Source of the DNA: a virus
IMG/VR virus record: IMGVR_UViG_3300045135_001854
Span: 1-28,665 of that record
DNA: 28,665 nt
Direction: 5' to 3' (one strand)
Under the pieces are notes generated by a model. The model was not told the DNA's origin, searched no databases, and saw nothing but the letters and a program-made list of their open reading frames with translations. Below, one piece after another: positions 22,583 through 28,037 of this stretch (positions within the stretch are counted from its first letter, which is position 1; every line of letters begins with the position of its first letter). A program made the position numbers and the translations under genes.

Positions 22583-23233
22583 TTAGTCCATTTTTGATAA
22601 AACCATGTCTTGCATATCTTCTGGAAGTGCATCAAAGATGTTATCCATCTCAATTGGTTGACCTTCAAGAGTCTCGAATCTATTTGACTCTGGATAATAT
22701 CTTACTGCTTCACCAGATGGTAATTTGTACTTCTTGAATTTTTCTCTACTTGGTTGATTTGTTGATTGTTTCAACTTATTCAAATAATTAGGTAAGTCTT
22801 TGATTATGACATCAACTCTAAGTTTCTCTTTGTTGTGATTAACATCTCTAGTTTGTATAGCTTTCCTTAACATAACCGTAGTTGCTTTGTTTTCCCTAAC
22901 CACAACCCAGAATTGGTCACCAGTTGAATCATGAATGACTGTATCGTCCATTATTCGGTAATAACCACGACCATTTACATCAATATAATGTTCAGATTCT
23001 TTATTTGGCTTGAACGAACCAAGCATGACACCGTAATCCTTGTTAGGATTCAAATTAACACTATCCAATAAATCAATATTTGATAGGATTTTGGATTTTA
23101 CATTGTTGGGGATATCTTTGTCTGTGAAGACATTTATCCTTTCTTTTATTCTGTCATTGGAGTGTCTCATGAAGTAAATCTCATCAACATTAGCTAATGA
23201 CTCCCTAAGTAGTTTTTTAATTAGTTTTTTCAT
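22583..23233 (-). CDS. hypothetical protein with LLRE leader
   Basis: A 216-aa protein starting MKKLIKKLLRESLANVDE, a short basic amphipathic leader like those of the two ARTs and the kinase fusion. Next comes MRHSNDRIKERINVF, which recalls the start of small RelE-like or BrnT-like folds, then a beta-rich body (YGVMLGSFKP, then GRGYYRIMDDTVIHD, then QFWVVVRENK). Function is not recognised. It follows the lipoprotein gene by one base. Confidence 0.6.
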   Translation of the reverse strand: MKKLIKKLLRESLANVDEIYFMRHSNDRIKERINVFTDKDIPNNVKSKILSNIDLLDSVNLNPNKDYGVMLGSFKPNKESEHYIDVNGRGYYRIMDDTVIHDSTGDQFWVVVRENKATTVMLRKAIQTRDVNHNKEKLRVDVIIKDLPNYLNKLKQSTNQPSREKFKKYKLPSGEAVRYYPESNRFETLEGQPIEMDNIFDALPEDMQDMVLSKMD

Positions 23234-23234
23234 C

Positions 23235-23999
23235 TTATTCGTCTTTTTTTCTACGCTTTACAAACCATACTATAACAGGTATTACAATAGTTGTTAAAAG
23301 CCATTGCCAATATGTTGCTATAAAGTATGGGATTGTTTTTGTTATGTCAGTCTTTACGGTTACGTAATCCTCGTAAACAACTTCTTTACTCACACCATTT
23401 CTAATGATGGATACAACCACCTTTAATTTTGATTTACCAGCCCTAAGTGGTGTTACATTAAATGTCCATTGTGTGACATTCTCATTATTCTCAACTAATT
23501 GGGTTGGTTGGTTGTCTGGGATAATCTCAAACATCTTATGGTCAGATGGTGATGGGTCAACTACCTTAACTTCCATTGTTTCAGTAATTGGAACTGTACT
23601 TGTATGTACCTCACCGTTAAGATTCTCGTAAATGTGTGCGACTGATTTGGAAATCCTAACTATGACTTGGTAAGTGCTTCTTACGGTCATCTCTGTAGGA
23701 ATCTTGTATGCTATATGACCACCACTTTCTGAGTTTGTACTAACTCTGTTGTTTGACACCTCAACAATCGTAAGTGGTTCACCGTCATCTTCTACCAATA
23801 TTGGTTTCATGTCTAAAGGTGGTGTAGACATAATAGCCTCTTCATAATGCATAATCCTGTCTGGTTCAACTATAATATTCATAGCTTCTTCCACATGCAT
23901 TTCTTCAATATGAACGATTGGGTCGTAAGTCATTTCTTTGTGACCTCGACACCCTGTAAGTAGTAAAAGTGGTAATATGAAATAAATTATTAGTCGCAT
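23235..23999 (-). CDS. lipoprotein with C-terminal membrane anchor, possible u-spanin
   Basis: A 254-aa protein. The N-terminal lipobox LLLLTGCRG places lipidated Cys at residue 17. The middle is predicted beta-rich (about 60-220; TVRSTYQVIVRIS, then TQWTFNVTPLRAGKSKLKVV). A C-terminal transmembrane helix (WQWLLTTIVIPVIVWFV, about 229-245) is followed by KRRKK. A lipid anchor at one end and an inner-membrane helix at the other is the topology of unimolecular spanins (T1 gp11), which fuse the inner and outer membranes at lysis. It is longer than known u-spanins and no lysis genes are adjacent, so this is a hypothesis. Confidence 0.7.
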   Translation of the reverse strand: MRLIIYFILPLLLLTGCRGHKEMTYDPIVHIEEMHVEEAMNIIVEPDRIMHYEEAIMSTPPLDMKPILVEDDGEPLTIVEVSNNRVSTNSESGGHIAYKIPTEMTVRSTYQVIVRISKSVAHIYENLNGEVHTSTVPITETMEVKVVDPSPSDHKMFEIIPDNQPTQLVENNENVTQWTFNVTPLRAGKSKLKVVVSIIRNGVSKEVVYEDYVTVKTDITKTIPYFIATYWQWLLTTIVIPVIVWFVKRRKKDE

Positions 24000-24011
24000 A
24001 CTAATAAATAT
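23998..24011. repeat. 14-nt direct repeat, left copy
   Basis: ATACTAATAAATAT occurs here and at 24889-24902, flanking the HNH gene. On the minus strand it reads ATATTTATTAGTAT, which here runs straight into the ATG of the lipoprotein gene. Confidence 0.8.
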
Positions 24012-24082
24012 CTTGGTCCTTGAAGAAAATCAGCAGAGAGCAGCGGTCCCGACCCGCACTCCCTGTTAAGGGAGCGAACTGT
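24012..24082 (-). other. possible tRNA 3'-half remnant with strong hairpin
   Basis: The minus strand reads CCTAAACAGT, a perfect 5-bp hairpin CTCCC/GGGAG, then GCGG-7 nt-CCGC. The first ten bases resemble the anticodon 3' side of the nearby tRNA-Ser(GCT) (GCTAAACAGT), and the order fits a long variable arm plus a T-arm. No 5' half is present, and the T-loop (GTCGGGA) is abnormal. Confidence 0.35.
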
Positions 24083-24865
24083 TTAGGTTTTAATTATATT
24101 CTCAACTATCATACTACTTCCCACTTCATCTATTTCTTCATGTACTTCACCATGACAATTAGAACATAACAGAACACATTTGTCAACTTCTTTAACCATT
24201 TTATCCCAAGAATAATTTTTACCACCAATTGTAAAATCTTTTGTATTTGGGTCTATATGATGAAATTGTAAAACACGGATAGATTTATTATAACCACAAT
24301 TTTGACATGAACCACCCTTATATTCAACTAAATCTTTTTTTCTTTTTCGTCTAAAATCATTAACATATTCAACCATTTTAGATTTTCTATCTATTTTAGG
24401 TTTATTATTTACTAAATCTTTACAATATTTAGCAACTGTTTTTTTAGAAACCCCCATTTCTTTTGAAACCTTACTATAACTAAAAAACTCTAAATATGAT
24501 GTCCTAATTTCACTTATTAATTCATCATCTATTATTCTATTATTTCTAGCGACATGTCCATTCAAACCATATATTCTACAAACTTTTTTTAATTTATCCT
24601 TACTTATATCAACAACTTTTAATATTTCATTGTAAGTATGTTTGGATTCTCTTAGGTCTATTATTTTTTGTGTGATTTTGTCACCAATATTTTTAATAAA
24701 AGCTTCATCAGTTTGAACTTCTCTTTTAATACTTACACCACCCATATCATGTTTATTAATATGGTATGATACAGTTCCTCGACTACAATTTAATTTATTA
24801 GCTATTTTTGGAACACTTAAACCTTCCTTTCTAAGTTTTATTATTGAACTCTCTAACTCTGTCAT
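24083..24865 (-). CDS. HNH homing endonuclease with helix-turn-helix repeats
   Basis: A 260-aa protein. Two or three helix-turn-helix units come first (SVPKIANKLNCSRGTVSYH, then TYNEILKVVDISKDKLKKV, then SYSKVSKEMGVSKKTVAKY). A C-terminal HNH nuclease follows, with a treble-clef zinc site (CQNCG, then CSNCHGEVH) and the catalytic FHHIDP. Free-standing HNH endonucleases of this design are common phage selfish elements. The gene is AT-rich, lies between the tRNA array and the lipoprotein gene, and is flanked by 14-nt direct repeats. Confidence 0.85.
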   Translation of the reverse strand: MTELESSIIKLRKEGLSVPKIANKLNCSRGTVSYHINKHDMGGVSIKREVQTDEAFIKNIGDKITQKIIDLRESKHTYNEILKVVDISKDKLKKVCRIYGLNGHVARNNRIIDDELISEIRTSYLEFFSYSKVSKEMGVSKKTVAKYCKDLVNNKPKIDRKSKMVEYVNDFRRKRKKDLVEYKGGSCQNCGYNKSIRVLQFHHIDPNTKDFTIGGKNYSWDKMVKEVDKCVLLCSNCHGEVHEEIDEVGSSMIVENIIKT

Positions 24866-24888
24866 ACATTTGTTTAATATTTTATGTT

Positions 24889-24902
24889 ATACTAATAAAT
24901 AT
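24889..24902. repeat. 14-nt direct repeat, right copy
   Basis: A second copy of ATACTAATAAATAT, upstream of the HNH gene. It supplies the HNH gene with the same TATTTATTAGTAT element found before the lipoprotein gene. Confidence 0.8.
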
Positions 24903-24927
24903 AGACCAATTTATAAAAGTTCAATAG

Positions 24928-25013
24928 CGGAAGACGGGATACTCGAAATCCACCCAAATTAATGAGCACACTGTTTAGCAGACAGGTCCGACAGCCTCAT
25001 CGGTTCATCTTCC
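24928..25013 (-). tRNA. tRNA-Ser(GCT)
   Basis: Acceptor GGAAGAT/GTCTTCC, discriminator G, anticodon loop CTGCTAA, long variable arm as expected for serine, T-loop TTCGAGT. No CCA is encoded. Confidence 0.88.
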
Positions 25014-25039
25014 GTAAAGCCAGTCCCCGACTGGTTTAC
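25014..25039. other. hairpin between tRNA genes
   Basis: An 11-bp stem with one bulged base (GTAAA-CCAGTC with GACTGG-TTTAC) directly abuts the 5' end of tRNA-Ser(GCT). It is a likely processing landmark for the tRNA precursor; no T-run follows, so it is not a terminator. Confidence 0.6.
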
Positions 25040-25051
25040 TCTCTATATTTG

Positions 25052-25123
25052 TACTCCTAATAGGATTCGAACCTATACGAACTGCTTAGAAGGCAGTGAT
25101 GCTATCCGTTACATCATAGGAGC
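25052..25123 (-). tRNA. tRNA-Arg(TCT)
   Basis: Acceptor GCTCCTA/TAGGAGT, discriminator A, D-stem GATG/CATC with loop TAACGGATAG, anticodon loop CTTCTAA on a CTGC/GCAG stem, T-loop TTCGAAT. Canonical 72 nt. Confidence 0.92.
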
Positions 25124-25129
25124 ATGTTG

Positions 25130-25217
25130 AGACCTCGGTGGGATTCGAACCCACATTTGATGCTATCTCAGTTTCCGTTACCCTTAACGACTTAGAAGGA
25201 CGATGGGACTACGAGGC
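25130..25217 (-). tRNA. atypical tRNA-like gene, Arg(TCT)-like loop
   Basis: Acceptor GGCCTCG/CGAGGTC and T-arm TGGG-TTCGAAT-CCCA are normal. The only anticodon-like hairpin (loop CTTCTAA, imperfect stem) starts about 9 nt after the acceptor, where the D-arm belongs. A D-arm-like block (TAACGG, then GATAGCATC) lies instead just before the T-arm. Possibly a rearranged or non-functional tRNA. Confidence 0.45.
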
Positions 25218-25221
25218 CATT

Positions 25222-25292
25222 CAATTCGCAATTCGCAAATCACGAATTATCGCATATCGCAATATGCGATATTCTGTATTCCAATATGGAAT
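25222..25292. repeat. cluster of short inverted and tandem repeats
   Basis: CAATTCG is repeated in tandem. A perfect 10-bp stem follows at 25248-25257 with 25262-25271 (loop CGCA), and then a 5-bp stem ATTCC/GGAAT. It lies between an odd tRNA-like gene and tRNA-Arg(ACG); no ORF was seen. Confidence 0.7.
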
Positions 25293-25297
25293 TTTTG

Positions 25298-25370
25298 TAC
25301 ACCCAGAGAGATTCGAACTCCCATCTCTGAATTCGTAGTCCAGTGTTCTTATCCGTTGAACTATGGGTGC
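25298..25370 (-). tRNA. tRNA-Arg(ACG)
   Basis: Acceptor GCACCCA/TGGGTGT, discriminator A, D-stem GTTC/GAAC, anticodon loop CTACGAA, T-loop TTCGAAT. Canonical 73 nt. Confidence 0.92.
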
Positions 25371-25376
25371 ATGTTG

Positions 25377-25449
25377 TACCCCCGACAGGATTCGAACCTG
25401 TATCTTAGCTTTAGGAAAGCCACATTCTAATCCCTTGAACTACGGGGGT
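25377..25449 (-). tRNA. tRNA-Arg(CCT)
   Basis: Acceptor ACCCCCG/CGGGGGT, discriminator A, anticodon loop TTCCTAA on TGGCT/AGCTA, T-loop TTCGAAT. Third arginine isoacceptor in the array. Confidence 0.88.
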
Positions 25450-25455
25450 GTTTAG

Positions 25456-25525
25456 TACCGCCTGTGGGGTTCGAACCCACCTTTCCATCCATATGAGGGA
25501 TAGTTGTACTCCACTGACTAGCGGC
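25456..25525 (-). tRNA. tRNA-Met(CAT) or tRNA-Ile(CAT)
   Basis: Acceptor GCCGCT/AGGCGG-type, anticodon loop CTCATAT on TATCC/GGATG, T-loop TTCGAAC. The D-arm is short and weak. A CAT anticodon can mean elongator Met or, after lysidine modification, Ile. Confidence 0.75.
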
Positions 25526-25531
25526 ATATTG

Positions 25532-25617
25532 CTCTTGGGGTAGGATTCGAACCTACGATGGAGATTTCTCTCGCCAGATTAACAGTCTGGTGCTCTCGGC
25601 CTCTGAGCGACCCAAGA
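25532..25617 (-). tRNA. tRNA with Asn(GTT) anticodon and long variable arm
   Basis: Acceptor TCTTGGG/CCCAAGA, discriminator G, D-stem GCTC/GAGC-like, anticodon arm CCAGA-CTGTTAA-TCTGG, T-arm GTAGG-TTCGAAT-CCTAC. The variable region is 17 nt and contains GAGA-GAAA-TCTC, a class II feature normally confined to Ser, Leu and Tyr tRNAs. Confidence 0.85.
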
Positions 25618-25624
25618 ATATTTG

Positions 25625-25699
25625 CTCTCCCGACTGGATTCGAACCAGTAACCCTCCGATTAACAGTCGGATGCTCTAACCAATTGAAGCTACGGGAGA
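25625..25699 (-). tRNA. tRNA-Asn(GTT)
   Basis: Acceptor TCTCCCG/CGGGAGA, discriminator G, anticodon arm TCCGA-CTGTTAA-TCGGA with a normal 5-nt variable loop. It is the canonical class I copy next to the class II-like one. Confidence 0.93.
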
Positions 25700-25704
25700 A
25701 TGTG

Positions 25705-25778
25705 TGGTCCAGCTAGGACTCGAACCTAGGACTTACTGATTATGAGTCAGCCACTCTAACCAACTGAGTTACAGGACC
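25705..25778 (-). tRNA. tRNA-Met(CAT)
   Basis: Acceptor GGTCCTG/CTGGACC (one mismatch), discriminator A, D-arm CTCAGTTGGTTAGAG, anticodon loop CTCATAA on CTGA/TCAG, T-loop TTCGAGT. Confidence 0.9.
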
Positions 25779-25784
25779 ATTAGT

Positions 25785-25871
25785 TGGGGTAATGGGATTC
25801 GAACCCACGTTTGAAGTTATCTCAACAACCGCTACGACTATACAAGATATAAGCTTGCCTCGGTATACCCC
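25785..25871 (-). tRNA. atypical tRNA-like gene, Ile(TAT)-like loop
   Basis: Acceptor GGGGTA/TACCCC, T-arm GTGGG-TTCGAAT-CCCAT. A clean 5-bp arm GCAAG-CTTATAT-CTTGT with anticodon TAT starts only 6 nt after the acceptor. About 34 nt then precede the T-arm, including a block (GTAGCGG, then TGAGATAACTTCAAA) clearly homologous to that of the gene at 25130. Confidence 0.5.
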
Positions 25872-25878
25872 AATGTTG

Positions 25879-25973
25879 TGGACTATGACGGAATTGAACC
25901 CTCTACCTGTGTTGTGACCCGCTTAGGTGGCTTACCTTACGGGGACTCAGTGCATTTCCTTATGCTATAGCCC
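25879..25973 (-). tRNA. atypical tRNA-like gene, identity unclear
   Basis: Acceptor GGGCTAT/ATAGTCC, discriminator A, D-like hairpin GCAT-AAGGAA-ATGC, T-loop TTCAATT on a stem with one mismatch. The 95-nt length includes a long CCCG/CGGG hairpin, but no 7-nt anticodon loop with T33 is obvious. Confidence 0.4.
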
Positions 25974-26071
25974 AAATGTTGTGCTAACCCTAAACCCTTA
26001 CTACATATCGAAATACGGAAGGTTTGGTCAACAGGACTATCGTTCCTGTTCTAAGTGTAGGGGATAACTTG
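25974..26071 (-). other. structured spacer, tRNA-like ends
   Basis: The minus strand has GTTATCC near one end and GGTTAGC near the other (6 of 7 pairs), a perfect 7-bp hairpin AACAGGA-ACGATAG-TCCTGTT, and CGTAT-TTCG-ATATG. There is no standard T-arm. Possibly a degenerate tRNA or another small RNA. Confidence 0.35.
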
Positions 26072-26154
26072 TTGTGACGGTGGGAATCGAACCCACTTTG
26101 CAACTTAATGCCCACGGTATCAGCGTGGTGCCTAAACCATCCAGCCCCGTCACA
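26072..26154 (-). tRNA. tRNA-Ile(GAT) with extended variable region
   Basis: Acceptor TGTGACG/CGTCACA perfect, discriminator A, anticodon arm CCACG-CTGATAC-CGTGG, T-arm GTGGG-TTCGATT-CCCAC. The variable region is 15 nt (GCA-TTAAGT-TGC then AAA) instead of 4-5. Confidence 0.85.
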
Positions 26155-26248
26155 ATGGTGGACCCGTCAATACGCTCAACATCATCAAACAGCTACGCCA
26201 GCATCTAGCTATTCTAATTGAGACTTACAATCACTGCAACGTCCCTTG
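26155..26248 (-). other. structured spacer, no recognisable gene
   Basis: Nested pairing CTCAA/TTGAG around AGCTA/TAGCT is visible on the minus strand, but there is no T-loop, acceptor stem or ORF. It sits where a tRNA would be expected between two tRNA-Ile genes. Confidence 0.35.
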
Positions 26249-26321
26249 TTGGCCCACCCAGAATCGAACTGGGAACGCTGGTGTATCAGACCAGTATTAT
26301 AACCGATTTAACTACAAGCCA
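26249..26321 (-). tRNA. tRNA-Ile(GAT), canonical
   Basis: Acceptor TGGCTTG/TGGGCCA (G-T pairs), discriminator A, anticodon arm CTGGT-CTGATAC-ACCAG with a normal short variable loop, T-arm CCCAG-TTCGATT-CTGGG. Confidence 0.88.
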
Positions 26322-26332
26322 ATTTTGGAGAG

Positions 26333-26530
26333 TTATTCTCTCCATTGTGTCTTACGATTGTGTTTCCAAGTTCTGTAAGACCTCCATTTATGGTTTTCCA
26401 TGTCACCGTGGTTGAAGTTGTAACCGTAGTCCCACATGTCGTACCCATAGATTAACATCCATCGAATACAATTATATTCCTTAGATGTCTTTGCTTTTTT
26501 CAGTTTTGCTCTGTTTAATTTTTTACTCAT
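26333..26530 (-). CDS. small basic aromatic protein in the tRNA array
   Basis: A 65-aa protein (MSKKLNRAKLKKAKTSKEY, then RWMLIYGYDMWDYGYNFNHG, then RTWKHNRKTQWRE) with an unusual Trp/Tyr/Lys composition and a net positive charge, suggesting RNA or DNA binding. No family was recognised. A long hairpin (26533-26564) abuts its ATG. It is embedded among tRNA genes and read on the same strand. Confidence 0.65.
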   Translation of the reverse strand: MSKKLNRAKLKKAKTSKEYNCIRWMLIYGYDMWDYGYNFNHGDMENHKWRSYRTWKHNRKTQWRE

Positions 26531-26532
26531 AA

Positions 26533-26564
26533 GCTTTGGTGTCTAATTTGATAGACCTCAAAGC
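26533..26564 (-). promoter_or_regulatory. hairpin abutting the start codon of the 65-aa gene
   Basis: A 13-position stem with two mismatches (GCTTTG..GTCTA with TAGAC..CAAAGC) around a 6-nt loop ends 2 nt before the ATG at 26530 on the minus strand. It covers any ribosome-binding region, so it may control translation or be an RNA-processing site. Confidence 0.6.
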
Positions 26565-26600
26565 ATGTCGTACTCCTTTTTCATATGATTTAAGTTTTAG

Positions 26601-26688
26601 CGGATAGAGTGAGATTCGAACTCACGCAACGTTTAACCGTCCTACTGCCTTTCCAAGACAGCCTCTTTAGCCACTTGAGTACCTATCC
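26601..26688 (-). tRNA. tRNA-Ser(GGA)
   Basis: Acceptor GGATAGG/TCTATCC, discriminator G, anticodon arm CTGTC-TTGGAAA-GGCAG, long variable arm, T-arm GTGAG-TTCGAAT-CTCAC. Class II as expected. Confidence 0.88.
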
Positions 26689-26693
26689 AATTT

Positions 26694-26790
26694 GTTCATC
26701 AAGAAGGGATTCGAACCCTTACGCCCTCCATGGGCTACCGATTTCACGTCAGCAGTCATTACCCAGCAATCTTTTGACTCACTTATGAAC
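26694..26790 (-). tRNA. degenerate tRNA-Ser(TGA)-like gene
   Basis: The anticodon loop CGTGAAA lacks the universal T33, and the acceptor pairs imperfectly (GTTCAT with ATGAAC plus mismatches). The D-arm (ATTGCTGGGTAA) and the variable arm GCCC/GGGC match the neighbouring tRNA-Ser(TGA), so this is probably a decaying duplicate. Confidence 0.5.
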
Positions 26791-26794
26791 TTTG

Positions 26795-26890
26795 CGGAGA
26801 GAGTGGGATTCGAACCCACACGCCACCCAGAGGACGAAACGGTTTTCAAGACCGATGCCGTTACCCACCAATGTTTCGGCTAACCTCTCC
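26795..26890 (-). tRNA. tRNA-Ser(TGA)
   Basis: Acceptor GGAGAGG/TCTCTCC, discriminator G, D-stem GCCG/CGGC with an enlarged 16-nt loop, anticodon arm TCGGT-CTTGAAA-ACCGT, long variable arm, T-arm GTGGG-TTCGAAT-CCCAC. Confidence 0.85.
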
Positions 26891-26895
26891 AATTG

Positions 26896-26967
26896 CACAG
26901 GTACTAGGACTCGAACCCAGACGAACAGATTTGGAGTCTGTCATGCTACCAATTACATCATACCTGT
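26896..26967 (-). tRNA. tRNA-Trp(CCA)
   Basis: Acceptor ACAGGTA/TACCTGT, discriminator G, D-stem GATG/CATG-like, anticodon loop CTCCAAA on CAGA/TCTG, T-loop TTCGAGT. Canonical 72 nt. Confidence 0.92.
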
Positions 26968-27036
26968 GTTTGGACCAAGATGTCAAAGAACTTATAAGTC
27001 ACAGCCCTTATAATACATGATTATAAGTCTGGTGTC

Positions 27037-27672
27037 TTATTTTCTTCCTTTCCTCCAACCTTCTTTAAGATAAGAGTCAAGGTCTTCTTTTTTAATTTTC
27101 TTTGCTTCATTACCATTGGTAATCCAGCAAGTTCCGAATTGAGGATTAGCTGAACCTTTATTCTTACTTTTCCTCATCTTCTCTTTAGTCTCATCGGAAT
27201 GACTTTTTCCATTCCAATCATAAAAATAGGTTTTCTCCCTCCTACCTTCATCATAGACTTTTTTCTGACCCTTTGTTCGATTCTCTTTGTATCGTTCAAC
27301 CCACTCTGGGTCAGTTTCTCTAAGAATCTTTTGCTTCGCATTAGACTTCTTAGCATTTTCTCGTTGTTGTTCTGATGAAAAACCACCAGTTCCACCAACT
27401 CTAAGATTCATACACTCCTGTTTGGCAATCTCGTTTAAATTAACGATTTCTTCTTCTCGTTTAATTAACTCTGCTCTACTATCAACAAATTCAAGTATTT
27501 CTACCTTATGGTTCTCTTCACCATATTTGTTGATTGAGTATCTTAATCTCCTACCAGAACCCATATAACCATCATCCAAATTATGTGTACTATGCATTCC
27601 GATATAGTATTTACCACTTATAAGGTTTGTTGTCTTATAAATGTAATGGTACTTCTTTTGTTTCCTTGCCAT
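27037..27672 (-). CDS. GIY-YIG homing endonuclease
   Basis: A 211-aa protein from the ATG at 27672. The GIY-YIG nuclease spans about 8-95: YHYIYKTTNLISGKYYIGMHST, then GSGRRLRYSINKYGEENH (catalytic Arg region) and REEEIVN (metal-binding Glu). Middle helices carry DETKEKMRKSKNKG-type DNA-binding repeats, and the tail CWITNGNEAKKI...GWRKGRK is typical of Seg-like and intron-type phage endonucleases. It lies between tRNA-Trp and tRNA-His, so it is a candidate selfish insertion in the tRNA array. Confidence 0.88.
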   Translation of the reverse strand: MARKQKKYHYIYKTTNLISGKYYIGMHSTHNLDDGYMGSGRRLRYSINKYGEENHKVEILEFVDSRAELIKREEEIVNLNEIAKQECMNLRVGGTGGFSSEQQRENAKKSNAKQKILRETDPEWVERYKENRTKGQKKVYDEGRREKTYFYDWNGKSHSDETKEKMRKSKNKGSANPQFGTCWITNGNEAKKIKKEDLDSYLKEGWRKGRK

Positions 27673-27723
27673 ATCTATCCTTTTATAATAAATACTTAGA
27701 AAGTACAAAAACGACCACTAGCG

Positions 27724-27813
27724 GGTGTAGGAAGGGATTTGAACCCTCGATGTGTCTGGTTAACCGTCACGGAATCACAACCCGCTGCCTTCGTCCTCTT
27801 GGCTACCTACACC
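27724..27813 (-). tRNA. tRNA-His(GTG) with long variable region
   Basis: G(-1) followed by GTGTAGG pairing with CCTACAC, then C73, the hallmark of tRNA-His. D-stem GCC/GGC; anticodon arm GCGGG-TTGTGAT-TCCGT; T-arm GAGGG-TTCAAAT-CCCTT. The variable region is 20 nt and contains GGTTAACC, a class II-like feature. Confidence 0.85.
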
Positions 27814-27820
27814 ATGTATG

Positions 27821-28000
27821 TTAATCTTTTTCTTCAAGTGAAACGAAGATAATCATCTTCCCGTGTTCCTTCTTGAAAAGCAACTTACCGTTGTAACCTT
27901 GCTTTTTTGCTTTGGCTTGATATTCATCACATATCTCATCAAACCTTTCTTTAAAGTCCTTAAGACTTTCAGTTCCTAACTTTCTTACTAATTCTCCCAT
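27821..28000 (-). CDS. hypothetical small protein
   Basis: A 59-aa protein from the ATG at 28000 (a GTG two codons upstream is also possible). It is helical and lysine-rich, ending in a beta hairpin (KMIIFVSLEEKD). No family was recognised. It follows the terminator at 28007-28037 by a few bases and precedes the tRNA-His gene on the same strand. Confidence 0.6.
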   Translation of the reverse strand: MGELVRKLGTESLKDFKERFDEICDEYQAKAKKQGYNGKLLFKKEHGKMIIFVSLEEKD

Positions 28001-28006
28001 AGGCAC

Positions 28007-28037
28007 AAAAAAAGCCGAACTCTTTCGAATTCGGCTT
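28007..28037 (-). terminator. intrinsic terminator
   Basis: The minus strand forms a perfect 8-bp stem AAGCCGAA/TTCGGCTT (28030-28037 with 28012-28019) followed by seven T. It ends transcription from the promoter at 28213-28243 before the tRNA region, or attenuates it. Confidence 0.85.

Noticed and set aside
24057-24072. Hairpin CTCCC/GGGAG after the HNH gene as an intrinsic terminator
   Set aside because: No T-run follows on the minus strand (GTGCGGGTC follows), so a tRNA variable-arm remnant is the better reading.
25138-26415. Several plus-strand ORFs across the tRNA array (for example 25138-25338, 25203-25430)
   Set aside because: They translate the complement of tRNA genes; recurring GFEPT- and EIRTP-type strings are the reverse of the T-loop GGTTCGAATCC.
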